This document shows, piece after piece, positions 9,395-18,878 of a stretch of DNA of 64,000 bases; position 1 is the first letter of the stretch, and every line of letters starts with the position of its first letter. The DNA is from Nitrincola alkalisediminis (GTDB taxonomy: Bacteria; Pseudomonadota; Gammaproteobacteria; Pseudomonadales; Balneatricaceae): NCBI RefSeq assembly GCF_009821115.1, contig NZ_VYTY01000012.1, positions 1 through 64,000 of the forward strand, written 5' to 3'. Below the pieces are notes generated by a model. That model made no database searches. It was not told where the DNA came from and worked only from the letters and a program-made list of their open reading frames with translations. The translations under genes were made by a program, and so were the position numbers.

Positions 9395-9407
9395 GTAAAA
9401 CAAGGCA

Positions 9408-9446
9408 CTGGAGCGGGCTTTCTTATTTAAAGAGAGCCAACTCCAG
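9408..9446. terminator. Convergent stem-loop between TolC-OmpA and lapD
   Basis: A composite stem pairs CTGGAG (9408-9413) with CTCCAG (9441-9446), and a nearly perfect inner stem pairs 9416-9424 with 9430-9438. It overlaps the last codons of lapD and sits where two transcripts converge, so it may work for both. T-runs are short. Confidence 0.45.
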
Positions 9447-11355
9447 GTCCCGTGATTCCATCGACCCCAATTTCTTTTAATCGCTTAGCCTCTTCCTGAT
9501 TCTGAACACCATCAGCAATTAAGAGCAGGCCTATTGAATGGCCTAACGTACACAAACCTCGCAAAAAAGCTTCGCTCGAACCGCCATCCGCTAAATCTCT
9601 AACAAAGGCACTATCGATTTTGATGTAATCTAGTCCCAACTCTTGCAAGCTCTTAATCTTAGCAAAATCAGCCCCTGCTCTCTCTAAACCTAACTTACAC
9701 CCAGTTTGCCTTGCCATGGCACAGAACTCTTTAAAGACATTTAAGTGCAAAATGGCCGACCGTTCAGGAAACTCTAACCACAGCTGCGAAGCTTGTTGTG
9801 GATAGGCATTTAAAACTTCGATCACTTTTTGTCTTGCACCCACATCACACAAGGTCTCAACTGACATGTTTACTGCGATAGAGTGGTGCTTTAACTCAAC
9901 TCCCTCATCGGACAAGACATGATTAAGCATAGCTAAATCTAATGTGGGCATCATACCTAAGCGACGTGCCCAAGGTATAAAATACCCAGCATTTCTTACA
10001 ACGCCACCCAACTCAAGTCGCATCATAGCCTCACTTTGAAGTAGGTTATTCTCACTGCTCATAACGGGATAATACACAGCTCTAACACCCTGATGCCCAA
10101 CCGCTTGATACAAAGCTTGTCTCCACTCATCAGCCGAATGAAAACAGGCATCTATCTGACGCACATCGGACACTTCTCCACAGGTTTTCTCACGCTGCTC
10201 TGCAATCGCTAACATGCTATCAAGATGAACAAACAGGGTGGCACGCTTATCCTGCGAGGTAAAATAACAGGCGGCATGAGGAAGCATTATCCGTATGGTC
10301 TCATACTGATTTGACAAGTCTAATAATTTTGTTTCCAACGCTGCGGAGATTAAGCGCAAATCACTGGCCTGACTTAACAACAACGCAAAGTCACTTCCAT
10401 TTAAACGCCCGATATAACCATCACTGTATTGCTCAGTATACTGCTCAGTCAACTCGCGCAGGGCTGACGCAACTTGCTTTAATAATTCATCTGTATGTTT
10501 ATGTCCCAACGCTTGGTTAATATCGGCCAAGTGATGAACACGCACGAGAAACATCGCATGATGACTATCAGAATCAACGCCACCTAAATGAGCATCCAAT
10601 AAATTAATAAAATACTCGCGATTGGCAACCCCCGTTAATGGGTCGTGCTGATATTTGTAACGAAGTGCCTCCAATCGCTGAGCTTCACTTTCTAACATCT
10701 GGCGAATGCGACTAGATAAAATATTCATAGCCCTTACCACTCGACCAAACTCAAGTGTTTTAGGGACATCCGACATAATAAAGCGCCGCCCGCCGATGGC
10801 TTCAGCTTGGGTTACGACATCGTCCAATGGACGCGTAATCACTTTTAGAATGAATGTTCCTAACAGCCCGCAGGTTAACGCCACGGCGGATAACCAGAAC
10901 AATAAGTTTCGTGTTGTAGCCCATAAAGCCTCATAGGCATAGCGAGTGTGACTCTCGACATACAAGGTACCAAACTGATGCCAACCATCCTGCACCTGAG
11001 CGACACCAGGCTCAATACTTAAAGGTGCCAAGCCCAAAAACCAACCGGGTATTTGTGAACCCACTTCTCCCTCATAGAACTTACGTTGCAAGCTATTGCC
11101 TTCAGGATCAATCAACTCAATACGGTTATAATGGCCAGTATCAAATTGAGCCGCTATCAACAACTCAAGCGTCACTGGATCCTTCTCTAACTGGGATAGC
11201 GTGAGCGCTAGAGAATTGGCATTATCAATATTTTTAAGTGTTAACTGCTCTTCAAAATACGCTTTTGCCGTATAGGTACTGATTGAAAAACTGCTAATGA
11301 ATGCCAATATCATTAGAACAACAACGGCTATCCATAACTGCTTAATAAGGGACAT
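9427..11355 (-). CDS. lapD: LapD-like transmembrane c-di-GMP receptor
   Basis: The 642 residues match LapD length and order: a membrane segment (1-28), a periplasmic LapD/MoxY-type domain (about 29-146) with the conserved DGW at 123-125, a second membrane segment (about 147-170), HAMP, then GGDEF and EAL domains. Both enzymatic motifs are degraded: GGDEF reads NGSDF (319-323) and EAL reads EAM (442-444), and the DDFG metal motif is missing. It should therefore bind c-di-GMP without making or cutting it. In the known system, c-di-GMP-bound LapD sequesters LapG and keeps the adhesin on the surface. It lies 36 bases downstream of lapG on the same strand. Confidence 0.93.
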   Translation of the reverse strand: MSLIKQLWIAVVVLMILAFISSFSISTYTAKAYFEEQLTLKNIDNANSLALTLSQLEKDPVTLELLIAAQFDTGHYNRIELIDPEGNSLQRKFYEGEVGSQIPGWFLGLAPLSIEPGVAQVQDGWHQFGTLYVESHTRYAYEALWATTRNLLFWLSAVALTCGLLGTFILKVITRPLDDVVTQAEAIGGRRFIMSDVPKTLEFGRVVRAMNILSSRIRQMLESEAQRLEALRYKYQHDPLTGVANREYFINLLDAHLGGVDSDSHHAMFLVRVHHLADINQALGHKHTDELLKQVASALRELTEQYTEQYSDGYIGRLNGSDFALLLSQASDLRLISAALETKLLDLSNQYETIRIMLPHAACYFTSQDKRATLFVHLDSMLAIAEQREKTCGEVSDVRQIDACFHSADEWRQALYQAVGHQGVRAVYYPVMSSENNLLQSEAMMRLELGGVVRNAGYFIPWARRLGMMPTLDLAMLNHVLSDEGVELKHHSIAVNMSVETLCDVGARQKVIEVLNAYPQQASQLWLEFPERSAILHLNVFKEFCAMARQTGCKLGLERAGADFAKIKSLQELGLDYIKIDSAFVRDLADGGSSEAFLRGLCTLGHSIGLLLIADGVQNQEEAKRLKEIGVDGITGPGVGSL

Positions 11356-11391
11356 TAAAAGTGTCCTCCCTCACGATGGTTAAAAACATCA

Positions 11392-12090
11392 TTAAAAACT
11401 AACCCCTTCTTGTTGAATTCGATCCAGAACACTTCTCCATCTTGATAAGCGCGCCGTCGAACTGGCCGCGGGTGTTGCAGAATTACCTGCCCACAAACCC
11501 TCGCTATTAAAGCTGAATACAGGAGTTAAGTCGGGACGCCTTGAGGCGGGTTCCACTGTCGAGATCAAACTATCCAGAATCAAAGGCTCGGCAGTGGGAT
11601 GCGGGTAGTAACCAAGAACCATGTGAGCTTCGGTCACAGTGCTTCGCGGGCCACCTGTTCGTGCTCGAACATATATTAATCGCAAATTATTATCGCTAAT
11701 CCCTGCTTTTCGTAGACTAATGTACTTAGCGATGGCGTAGTCTTCGCAGTCTCCCATCCCTTTCCCTAAGGTTTCAAGAGGACTCGCCCAATAATCCTCA
11801 ACGCCCCATAGACGAATATCGGTTTGATAGCGAAGGTGACGATGAAAAAACTGATTCACACGCTGAATTTTATCTTGATCGGATAGGGATGCTATCTCGT
11901 TCAGCATGCGCTCCCACTCCCGCGAGACACCCACTCTTGAGGCACCATACCGACTTTCCATTAACTGATGAAAGCGTGTAAAATCAATGGCGACACGACT
12001 GAAGGCAATAGCGGACAGCTGCCAATAGACCAGCAGCACTGACAGTACCAAAAAGCTGGACACTTTTGCCCAGGTCTTTAACATAACCAT
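11392..12090 (-). CDS. lapG: LapG-like periplasmic cysteine protease (transglutaminase-like, C93)
   Basis: The 232-residue periplasmic protease has an N-terminal membrane/signal segment (about 10-32). The triad is visible: Cys115 in GDCEDYA, His156 in EAHMVL, Asp173 in LILDSL. Acidic residues around the cysteine (D114, E116, D117) fit the calcium site of the family. In characterised systems LapG cuts LapA-type adhesins after the di-alanine in the retention module; the adhesin at the left edge has a matching PAAG. It is the first gene of the lapG-lapD pair. The ATG at 12084 is an alternative start only two codons in. Confidence 0.94.
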   Translation of the reverse strand: MVMLKTWAKVSSFLVLSVLLVYWQLSAIAFSRVAIDFTRFHQLMESRYGASRVGVSREWERMLNEIASLSDQDKIQRVNQFFHRHLRYQTDIRLWGVEDYWASPLETLGKGMGDCEDYAIAKYISLRKAGISDNNLRLIYVRARTGGPRSTVTEAHMVLGYYPHPTAEPLILDSLISTVEPASRRPDLTPVFSFNSEGLWAGNSATPAASSTARLSRWRSVLDRIQQEGVSF

Positions 12091-12284
12091 TCGTCTTTGT
12101 ATTTAGACATAACGCTTAACATCCAAGTTTGTCATCTTCAAAGAATTCACCTAGATCGCGTAAAAAAATTTACGTTACAGGAATAAGTACATACCAAGTT
12201 AGTATAAACTAAGCTTTCAATTTCACTGACTGATTCTATAGAATACAGCGTCCGTAATAATACTTTAGTCACAGGAGCACTCTA
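12091..12284. other. Divergent intergenic region lapG / arsR-type gene
   Basis: This 194-base AT-rich gap must hold promoters for lapGD (leftward) and the ArsR-type gene (rightward). No clear -35/-10 pair or operator stands out. Confidence 0.4.
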
Positions 12285-12638
12285 TTGGCCTCTAACGTCA
12301 ACACCACTGAGCCTCAGGTCAATGCATCTGGATCTGACAACTTAGCGCTCATGAAGCAAAATGCTGCTGAAGCAGCACGCCTTCTTAAGGCACTTGGCAA
12401 CGACAGCCGCCTACTTATTTTATGCTATCTGGATGGAAAAGAGCTATCGGTCAGTGAATTAAATGCCTGTCTAGATCTTAGCCAATCCGCTCTATCACAG
12501 CACCTTGCGGTACTTCGCAGAGACGGCTTAGTCAAAACACGTCGCGAGTCGCAGACAATTTATTACTCATTGCATGGTGATAAAGCCATACGATTAATCG
12601 GCACCCTCCACGAGATTTTTTGTCCACCAGAAGCCTAA
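12285..12638 (+). CDS. ArsR-family repressor with BigR/SqrR/YgaV-type cysteine pair
   Basis: The 117 residues form a winged-helix dimer-type repressor with SQSALSQHLAVLRRDGLV as recognition region (about 66-83). It lacks the metal-binding CVC of arsenic or cadmium sensors. Cys47, in RLLILC just after the first helices, and Cys113, near the C-terminus in EIFC, sit where BigR, SqrR and YgaV place the two cysteines that form a polysulfide bridge when reactive sulfur rises. A third cysteine (62) lies at the start of the DNA-reading region. The start is a TTG with an AGGAG 7 bases upstream; the ATG at codon 23 would cut into the first helix. No sulfur-oxidation gene is adjacent, so targets are unknown. 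Confidence 0.85.
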   Translation: MASNVNTTEPQVNASGSDNLALMKQNAAEAARLLKALGNDSRLLILCYLDGKELSVSELNACLDLSQSALSQHLAVLRRDGLVKTRRESQTIYYSLHGDKAIRLIGTLHEIFCPPEA

Positions 12639-12657
12639 ACTCGTAAAAGACCTGAGG

Positions 12658-15393
12658 CTACTGTTGTAGCCTTAAGCGCTGCCAATCCTCTGAAGGCTCA
12701 TTTAGCATCATTTTCATATCAACCACATCTTCTTCTGGGTTGTAGCTATTCTTAAATCCCAGCTTTCGAGCTAACCCTTGCATCCCTTTATTCGCTGGTA
12801 ACGTTGACCCAGCCAACATGAGCGTTCCCTTAGCTCTGCAATACTCTATCACTTTTTCCATTAACACAACACCAAGTCCCTCACCCTGCAAATCATCTCG
12901 AACCACTACTGAAAACTCTGCTTTAATATTGTCTGCATCGGTTACTGCCCGGACAACACCCAAAGTTTCCACTCCCTCCCCTTCTAGTTTTGGCGCAGAA
13001 ACAATCAATGCCATTTCACGATCATAGTCAATCTGAGTCCAATTCGCTAACTCTTGATGCGTGGGTACACCTCGGCTATAGAAATAACGCAGCCGTATTG
13101 ATTCAGGCGATAGCTGTTTATAAAACTCAAGATGCGCAGGCTCATCTTCTCCACGAATAGCGCGCAATACTGCAGGCCGACCTGATTTCTTTAATTGTAT
13201 GAACTCGGTTAAGTGCTCTGGATAGGGCGAAACTGCTGGCAGCATAGGGTCCGCCAGAGAAACACATACATCAATTACCAAAATACCTCTCTTATTCAAA
13301 AGCAAAGGATTGATCTCCAATGCTTTAATCTCTGGAAGATCTATTGCTAATTGACTCAATTTTATCAAAACATCACATAAATTTTTGATATCGCGCTCTA
13401 ACCAGTCACTATTCTCCTCAATCACTTTATAAGCACGCGATTCTTTAACCAACTGATAGGCTAAAGCGCTATTCAACGGAGGTAGCATGACTTTTCTATC
13501 CGCCATACTATCCACAACATAACCACCTACCCCAAACACAATTAACGGACCAAACACAGCATCCCGCGTAATACCTAAATTTATTTGCAAAGATTGAAAG
13601 CCACGTTTCATTTGCTGAATCGCAAACCCAAAGGTCTGCTCAGATCGATACCGCTCACTCACACGGTAGGCTAGTTTTGTAGCTGAATGTCGAACCTCAG
13701 GAATAGAATACAAATCGAGCGCTAAGTCCTGCCAACGCATCCGCTCATGTTTTTCATAACTAAATGGATAAATATTGCCCTCATGCAAAGCCTTGATCGC
13801 AATTGATCCGCCTAATTGACTGGCAATATCAACAATGGCCGAGATATCTGTTGCATAGTGTGTGTTAGCGGTAGGAATATCATACAAGTCCAATAAATGA
13901 CACGCTTCAGCATGTGTTAGGTAATCTCGATCACTCTCTTTGGCTTGCTGAATCAAATCATAGGCTCGCTTGCGATTTGGGGCATTGTCTAACTGATAAG
14001 GTGCTGGCGTTTGTCGCATGACGGCTTGATTACGGTGGTATTCAACCATGTACATAAACGCGTCAATCGCTTCCTCCGGCGTCAAAAACGTTGTAATACC
14101 TGCACTATTGCACGTATTACGTGCGGCTATCGCGGTTTCTCTTCCCATCCAGCAGGTTAAAACATTACGAGGGGTTTTACGAACGGCTTTAATCACCTCA
14201 GTTGCCGTAGCAACACTTGGCGCAAATCGTGTCGGCGCATGGATGGTCAAAATAACATCCACCTCAGGATCCTTGCTTAAAATACTAATGGCATCAGCAT
14301 ACTGTGCTGGCGTTGCATCGACATTGAGGTCAATAGGGTTCATACCATTCCAATGGCCGGGCAACTTATCAGCAAGAAGCTTGACCGTCTCGGGACTAAG
14401 CTGAGACAACTGACCTTGTTTGCGAATCAAACGATCATTGGCTAGAGCATTTGGCCCCATGCCATTGGCAACGATAGCAATCCGCTCACCGCGCATGGGC
14501 TTCATACGGGTTAATGTTTCAAGCGCATTAAAAAGATGGTCTGACGTTTCAACTCGAACAACACCTGCGCGCTTAAGCGCAGCATCAAATGCCAAATCAG
14601 CATTACTTAAGCCATCCGCCACGTCAACTTTAATCCGACCATCGTTGATAACACCGGACTTCAACACCAATACCAGCTTGTTTCGAGAAGCCGCACGTAA
14701 TGCCGAAATAAAGTTACGAGATGTTCCAATGACGCGATCCATCTGAAGTAAAATGGCGTGAGTTGTAGGCTCGCCTGCTAGATAATCGATGATTGAAGGC
14801 ACATCAACATCTATACCGTCACCGAGCGTCAGAAAGTGAGAAAAACCAACCTCCTGCCCATTGGCCCAATCAATCATAGCGGCACCAATCAACCCCGATT
14901 GCCCTATATACGCAACTCGCCCTTTTTTAATATTGATATGAGATGAACTTGCGTTCATTTTTGAACCCGGCACCAACAAACCAATACAATCCGGCCCCAG
15001 AATTCGAATACCAAAAGAGCGCGCAGCATCTTTAACTTCATCTTTGACGCTCTTGTGCGTAGCTGAAGGAAGATACGCTAACCCAGAGGTGAGTATCATA
15101 GCCGCCTTAACTTGATAGGCTCCCAATTTACGCACCCAGGAGGCAACTTGCTGAGCGGGCGCACAAATAATTGCAAGATCTGGCACCTCAGGGAAAGATG
15201 CTAGAGAGTCGTAGCACTTAACGCCTGCAATACAAGAATCCCCATCCTCCCCTATGGCCATTAGCGGCCCAGCAAAACCGCTGTCAATCAAGTTTCCTAA
15301 GACTATATTTCCAAGGTTATTTGACTCGGCCGTGGCACCAAACACTGCGATAGAACGAGGCTTGAAGAAACGCTTGAGGTATTTGGTTGACAT
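12658..15393 (-). CDS. pat: Pat/PatZ-like protein lysine acetyltransferase (NDP-forming acyl-CoA synthetase fold + GNAT)
   Basis: The protein is 911 residues from the ATG at 15393 (MSTKYLKRFFKPRSIAVFG); an in-frame ATG 13 codons earlier lacks a ribosome site. Order: CoA-binding Rossmann domain (about 10-135), succinyl-CoA-ligase-like domains (about 150-460), ATP-grasp domain (about 490-700), and a C-terminal GNAT domain (about 745-895) with the acetyl-CoA loop around DDLQGEGLGVVL. This is the layout of Salmonella Pat and E. coli PatZ/YfiQ, which acetylate lysines of acetyl-CoA synthetase and other proteins. The SLC5-sensor cluster near 54.7 kb may also bear on acetate use, but there is no direct link. 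Acyl transferred: inferred acetyl. Confidence 0.85.
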   Translation of the reverse strand: MSTKYLKRFFKPRSIAVFGATAESNNLGNIVLGNLIDSGFAGPLMAIGEDGDSCIAGVKCYDSLASFPEVPDLAIICAPAQQVASWVRKLGAYQVKAAMILTSGLAYLPSATHKSVKDEVKDAARSFGIRILGPDCIGLLVPGSKMNASSSHINIKKGRVAYIGQSGLIGAAMIDWANGQEVGFSHFLTLGDGIDVDVPSIIDYLAGEPTTHAILLQMDRVIGTSRNFISALRAASRNKLVLVLKSGVINDGRIKVDVADGLSNADLAFDAALKRAGVVRVETSDHLFNALETLTRMKPMRGERIAIVANGMGPNALANDRLIRKQGQLSQLSPETVKLLADKLPGHWNGMNPIDLNVDATPAQYADAISILSKDPEVDVILTIHAPTRFAPSVATATEVIKAVRKTPRNVLTCWMGRETAIAARNTCNSAGITTFLTPEEAIDAFMYMVEYHRNQAVMRQTPAPYQLDNAPNRKRAYDLIQQAKESDRDYLTHAEACHLLDLYDIPTANTHYATDISAIVDIASQLGGSIAIKALHEGNIYPFSYEKHERMRWQDLALDLYSIPEVRHSATKLAYRVSERYRSEQTFGFAIQQMKRGFQSLQINLGITRDAVFGPLIVFGVGGYVVDSMADRKVMLPPLNSALAYQLVKESRAYKVIEENSDWLERDIKNLCDVLIKLSQLAIDLPEIKALEINPLLLNKRGILVIDVCVSLADPMLPAVSPYPEHLTEFIQLKKSGRPAVLRAIRGEDEPAHLEFYKQLSPESIRLRYFYSRGVPTHQELANWTQIDYDREMALIVSAPKLEGEGVETLGVVRAVTDADNIKAEFSVVVRDDLQGEGLGVVLMEKVIEYCRAKGTLMLAGSTLPANKGMQGLARKLGFKNSYNPEEDVVDMKMMLNEPSEDWQRLRLQQ

Positions 15394-15681
15394 GTCGTTT
15401 ACCTTACTCAATGTTAGTCTTAGGATCTTCATTTATGCTATCTTACGCGCTTAGCAACTGCAGCAAAAGTACAAATATCCCCATATAGCTGATGCACATC
15501 AATTGAAACAAGGGTAGTCGCTTAGTGTTAAAGTACAACTGCTAAATGGCGCAAGATCTCAATGTTTAGGTGTTCATTTTTCTTAGTTAAGAGTATTGAT
15601 GCATAATACTTCATTAAGTTTTAAACTTAGGCTACAGAACAACCTATTGATCGATACGCTAACGAACATACGGAGAGCTTC
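15394..15681. promoter_or_regulatory. Divergent regulatory region pat / second type I secretion operon
   Basis: This 288-base gap has no ORF of note. It holds two copies of AAAGTACAA, at 15466-15474 and 15530-15538, exactly 64 bases apart and in the same direction. The core is the half-site of the inverted repeat at 1038-1055. Confidence 0.5.
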
Positions 15682-17418
15682 ATGCGCGAAAAACAAACGG
15701 AACTTGATTTAGCAATTAAATGCTGTCGCTCCAGTTTTATCCATGTCGGAATTTTTAGCCTCTGTATCAATCTTTTGATGCTTGTTCCTGCTTTATACAT
15801 GTTGCAAGTGTATGACCGTGTTATTGCAAGCGGCAGTGAATCAACACTTCTGATGCTGACACTGATTATGGTGGTTTTATTAACAACAATGGGCATACTG
15901 GAATGGGTTCGTTCCAGCATCATGCAAAAAGTTAGCAACCGCTTAAACCACCAACTATCACCAAAAATGTTTGATGTCAGCTACCGCCAAGCACTCTATT
16001 CAGGCGGAACATTGGTCTCCTCCCAACCCCTTAAGGATCTCAACGGAATACGTCAATTCTTATCTAGCAATGGCCTGTTTGCATTCTTTGACTCACCTTG
16101 GGTTCCTGTATACATCTTTATCCTATACCTCTTTCATCCGTGGATAGGTAGCATGGCACTCGGCAGCGTGATCATCTTAACGGGCTTGGCTCTGCTCAAC
16201 GAAAAAGTCACACAATCCGCTCAAGCAGCTGCAAATAAAGAACTCACTCAAGCCGCTAACTCGGTTAGTAAAAACTTACATAATGCCGAAGTTATTGAAT
16301 CCATGGGGATGCTGTCCCACATTCGCCATCGATGGTCCGTTAAGAACAAATCAGCACAAGCGTTTCAAATTCTCGCAAACGAACGTGCCGCTATCCTCTC
16401 TTCCGTCTCTAAAACCTTTCGGATCATCATTCAATCGCTCGTCCTAGGACTCGGCGCTTACCTCGCCTTGCAGCAGGCGATATCGCCCGGAATGATGATC
16501 GCAGGCTCGATTCTGTTAGGACGCGCTTTAGCACCGATAGATCAAATGATCGGCGTTTGGAAACACTTTATTACGGTCAGGGAGCAGTATGCGCGCTTGC
16601 ACAACACGCTTGAAACCGACATAGGCCCACACGAGCAAATGTCACTGCCTGAACCGATTGGCGAAATTACAGCTGAAAACGCAGTCATCTGCGCTCCAGG
16701 GTCTCGAGTTCCCATCTTAAAAGGCTTGTCTTTTTATGTTGCGCCTGGCGATATGATTGGTGTCATAGGTCCAAGCGCAGCCGGAAAATCCACCTTCGCA
16801 AGAGCCCTATTGGGCATTTGGCCAGCGTTAAGTGGAAAAATCAGACTGGATGGTGCGGACATTTTCACATGGGACCGTGAGGAGCTTGGTCCTCACATTG
16901 GATACCTCCCACAAGACATAGAGCTTTTCGAAGGAACCATTAGCGATAACATTGCTCGCTTTGGCAAAGCAGATCCTAAAGAAGTCGTCACAGCCGCTCG
17001 ATTAGCCGGTGTCCATGACATGATTCTTCGACTGCCGGACGGGTATGATACGTACATTAGCACACAAGGAGGTACGCTCTCAGGTGGTCAACGTCAACGA
17101 ATTGGGCTTGCGCGCGCACTGTATGGGAAACCAAAATTTGTAGTACTTGATGAACCTAACTCAAATTTAGATCATCAAGGAGAAGCCGCGCTTGCACAAA
17201 CCCTGAAGTACTTAAAACGCATTCGTGCAACCGTCTTTATCATCACCCATCGAACAAATGTTCTCAGTCTTGTCGACAAACTCATGGTATTAAATCAAGG
17301 CACTCTAACGCTCTATGGACCTAGAGATAGAGTTATTGCTGAGCTCAACAAAGCCAACGCAGGGCAAATTAGCCAACAAAACAACCCAAGCACCTCAGAT
17401 GCTAAAGAGGCGGAATAG
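15682..17418 (+). CDS. Type I secretion ABC transporter, PrtD-like
   Basis: The 578-residue exporter half-transporter lacks the C39-like N-terminal domain of LapB. The transmembrane domain is about 20-305. In the ATPase domain, Walker A GPSAAGKST is at 363-371, the signature LSGGQ at 466-470, and Walker B has LDEPNSNLD. Length and lack of an N-terminal peptidase domain match PrtD/AprD/HasD transporters, which export proteins with an uncleaved C-terminal signal. It starts the operon; the adaptor gene begins two bases after its stop. The cargo is most likely the repeat protein at 18879. No dedicated TolC lies here, so one of the TolC proteins at 1389 or 7523, or one elsewhere, must serve. Confidence 0.92.
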   Translation: MREKQTELDLAIKCCRSSFIHVGIFSLCINLLMLVPALYMLQVYDRVIASGSESTLLMLTLIMVVLLTTMGILEWVRSSIMQKVSNRLNHQLSPKMFDVSYRQALYSGGTLVSSQPLKDLNGIRQFLSSNGLFAFFDSPWVPVYIFILYLFHPWIGSMALGSVIILTGLALLNEKVTQSAQAAANKELTQAANSVSKNLHNAEVIESMGMLSHIRHRWSVKNKSAQAFQILANERAAILSSVSKTFRIIIQSLVLGLGAYLALQQAISPGMMIAGSILLGRALAPIDQMIGVWKHFITVREQYARLHNTLETDIGPHEQMSLPEPIGEITAENAVICAPGSRVPILKGLSFYVAPGDMIGVIGPSAAGKSTFARALLGIWPALSGKIRLDGADIFTWDREELGPHIGYLPQDIELFEGTISDNIARFGKADPKEVVTAARLAGVHDMILRLPDGYDTYISTQGGTLSGGQRQRIGLARALYGKPKFVVLDEPNSNLDHQGEAALAQTLKYLKRIRATVFIITHRTNVLSLVDKLMVLNQGTLTLYGPRDRVIAELNKANAGQISQQNNPSTSDAKEAE

Positions 17419-17420
17419 AC

Positions 17421-18767
17421 ATGAAACTACCTTCCCTCTCGCCTTTGCCCATTTTATCCGCGGAAGATACCGAGACAGCACGCGCACTGTCTGACGCGCA
17501 TCCCAAACGCTTAGGGTATATTCTTTTACTGCTGACCTTCGGTATTTTTGGAACCTGGGCAAGCTTAGCGCCCCTTGAAGGTGCGGCACATGCGCCTGGG
17601 ATAGTAACCGTTGAGAATTATCGAAAGACCGTTCAACACTACGAAGGAGGACGTGTTAATTCTCTTCATGTACGAGAAGGGGATTGGGTTGATGAAGGAG
17701 CGCTCCTACTCACTTTAGATGATACGCAGTTTCGCGCAGAACTAGACATTATCGGCGGTCAACTGCTTGCCAGCCGAGCCAGTGAAGCCAGGCTTCGAGC
17801 CGAACGCGATAAGCTCGACTCGATTGTCTTTCCAGATGATTTTGATAGAAACGATACAAGAGTAAGCGAAACATTAGCCAATGAGCAGCAATTGTTTGCA
17901 GCACGTCAAAACTCGCATCAAGGTGAAATCGACGTTTTAAAACAACGCATCAATCAGCTTGAAGAGCAAATACGTGGCTTAGAAGCAATTTCTCGTAGCA
18001 AACAGTCTTTAATTTCCTCTTATCAATCTGAACTTCAAGACTTAAATCGCTTACTGGCCAATGGCTTTGTTGATCGCCACCGTTTGAAAATAGTCGAACG
18101 CAATATTTCGGAGCTTCAGGGAGAGGTTGCCGAAAACCGAGCCATGATAGCTGGTATCCGAGTTCAACAAGGCGAAACTCAGCTACAAATCCTTTTGGTT
18201 GAAAAAGAATACCATACCCAGATAGTTAATCAGATTTCAGATATCCAAACTCGCATCTTTGACCTTCGAAAACGCTATGAGGCCACGCTAGACCGAGTGG
18301 AAAGAACTCATGTTTTTTCACCCGAATCAGGTCGCGTCATAGGCATGAAAGTCAACACTATCGGGAGCGTTGTGCAACCGGGAACTCAGATAATGGATAT
18401 TGTTCCAGATACCGTGGACTTAATTATTGAAGCCCAGATATCGCCTGTTGACATAGATCGCGTTTTTACGGGCAAACTGGCAGACATTCGCTTTAGTAGC
18501 TTTAAAGCTGCCACTACACCGGTTATTCAAGCACAAGTCGTTCACATCTCGGCGGATAGACTTATAAACGAACAAACGGGCGCCTCCTACTTTTTAAGTC
18601 GTTTAGAATTGACAGAAACCGGACACAAAATGCTAGAAGACCATCAGCTGTCCCTAGTACCAGGCATGCCCGCAGAAGTGTTGATCAATACAGGACAAAG
18701 AACCCTTCTTCAATATCTGACTCAACCCATCACCAACACTCTCGCGAGATCATTTATTGAGGATTAA
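17421..18767 (+). CDS. Type I secretion periplasmic adaptor, HlyD/PrtE family
   Basis: The 448-residue adaptor has a cytoplasmic N-terminus (about 1-32), one membrane segment (about 33-52), a lipoyl-like half-motif near TVQHYEGGRVNSLHVREGD, a coiled coil (about 110-290), and the HlyD signature near VFSPESGRVIGM. It joins the PrtD-like ATPase to an outer-membrane channel. Two bases separate it from the ATPase gene, so both are on one transcript. The 111-base gap to the cargo gene has its own promoter-like boxes. Confidence 0.92.
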   Translation: MKLPSLSPLPILSAEDTETARALSDAHPKRLGYILLLLTFGIFGTWASLAPLEGAAHAPGIVTVENYRKTVQHYEGGRVNSLHVREGDWVDEGALLLTLDDTQFRAELDIIGGQLLASRASEARLRAERDKLDSIVFPDDFDRNDTRVSETLANEQQLFAARQNSHQGEIDVLKQRINQLEEQIRGLEAISRSKQSLISSYQSELQDLNRLLANGFVDRHRLKIVERNISELQGEVAENRAMIAGIRVQQGETQLQILLVEKEYHTQIVNQISDIQTRIFDLRKRYEATLDRVERTHVFSPESGRVIGMKVNTIGSVVQPGTQIMDIVPDTVDLIIEAQISPVDIDRVFTGKLADIRFSSFKAATTPVIQAQVVHISADRLINEQTGASYFLSRLELTETGHKMLEDHQLSLVPGMPAEVLINTGQRTLLQYLTQPITNTLARSFIED

Positions 18768-18795
18768 CACAACTCCAGCTGTTTAAAATCTAAAG

Positions 18796-18831
18796 GTACA
18801 ATATTAGTACAATACATTTATAGTCTATAAT
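18796..18831 (+). promoter_or_regulatory. Candidate promoter and direct repeat GTACAATA x2 before the repeat-protein gene
   Basis: GTACAATA occurs at 18796-18803 and 18807-18814, 11 bases (one helical turn) apart. A perfect -10 box TATAAT lies at 18826-18831; the -35 (TTAGTA at 18804-18809, 16-base spacer) is poor and overlaps the repeats, as for an activator-dependent promoter. A strong AAGGAG precedes the ATG at 18879. Confidence 0.55.
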
Positions 18832-18878
18832 CGAAGCAACGTTTCACCAATCTAAACACATTAACAAGGAGCAAAGAC

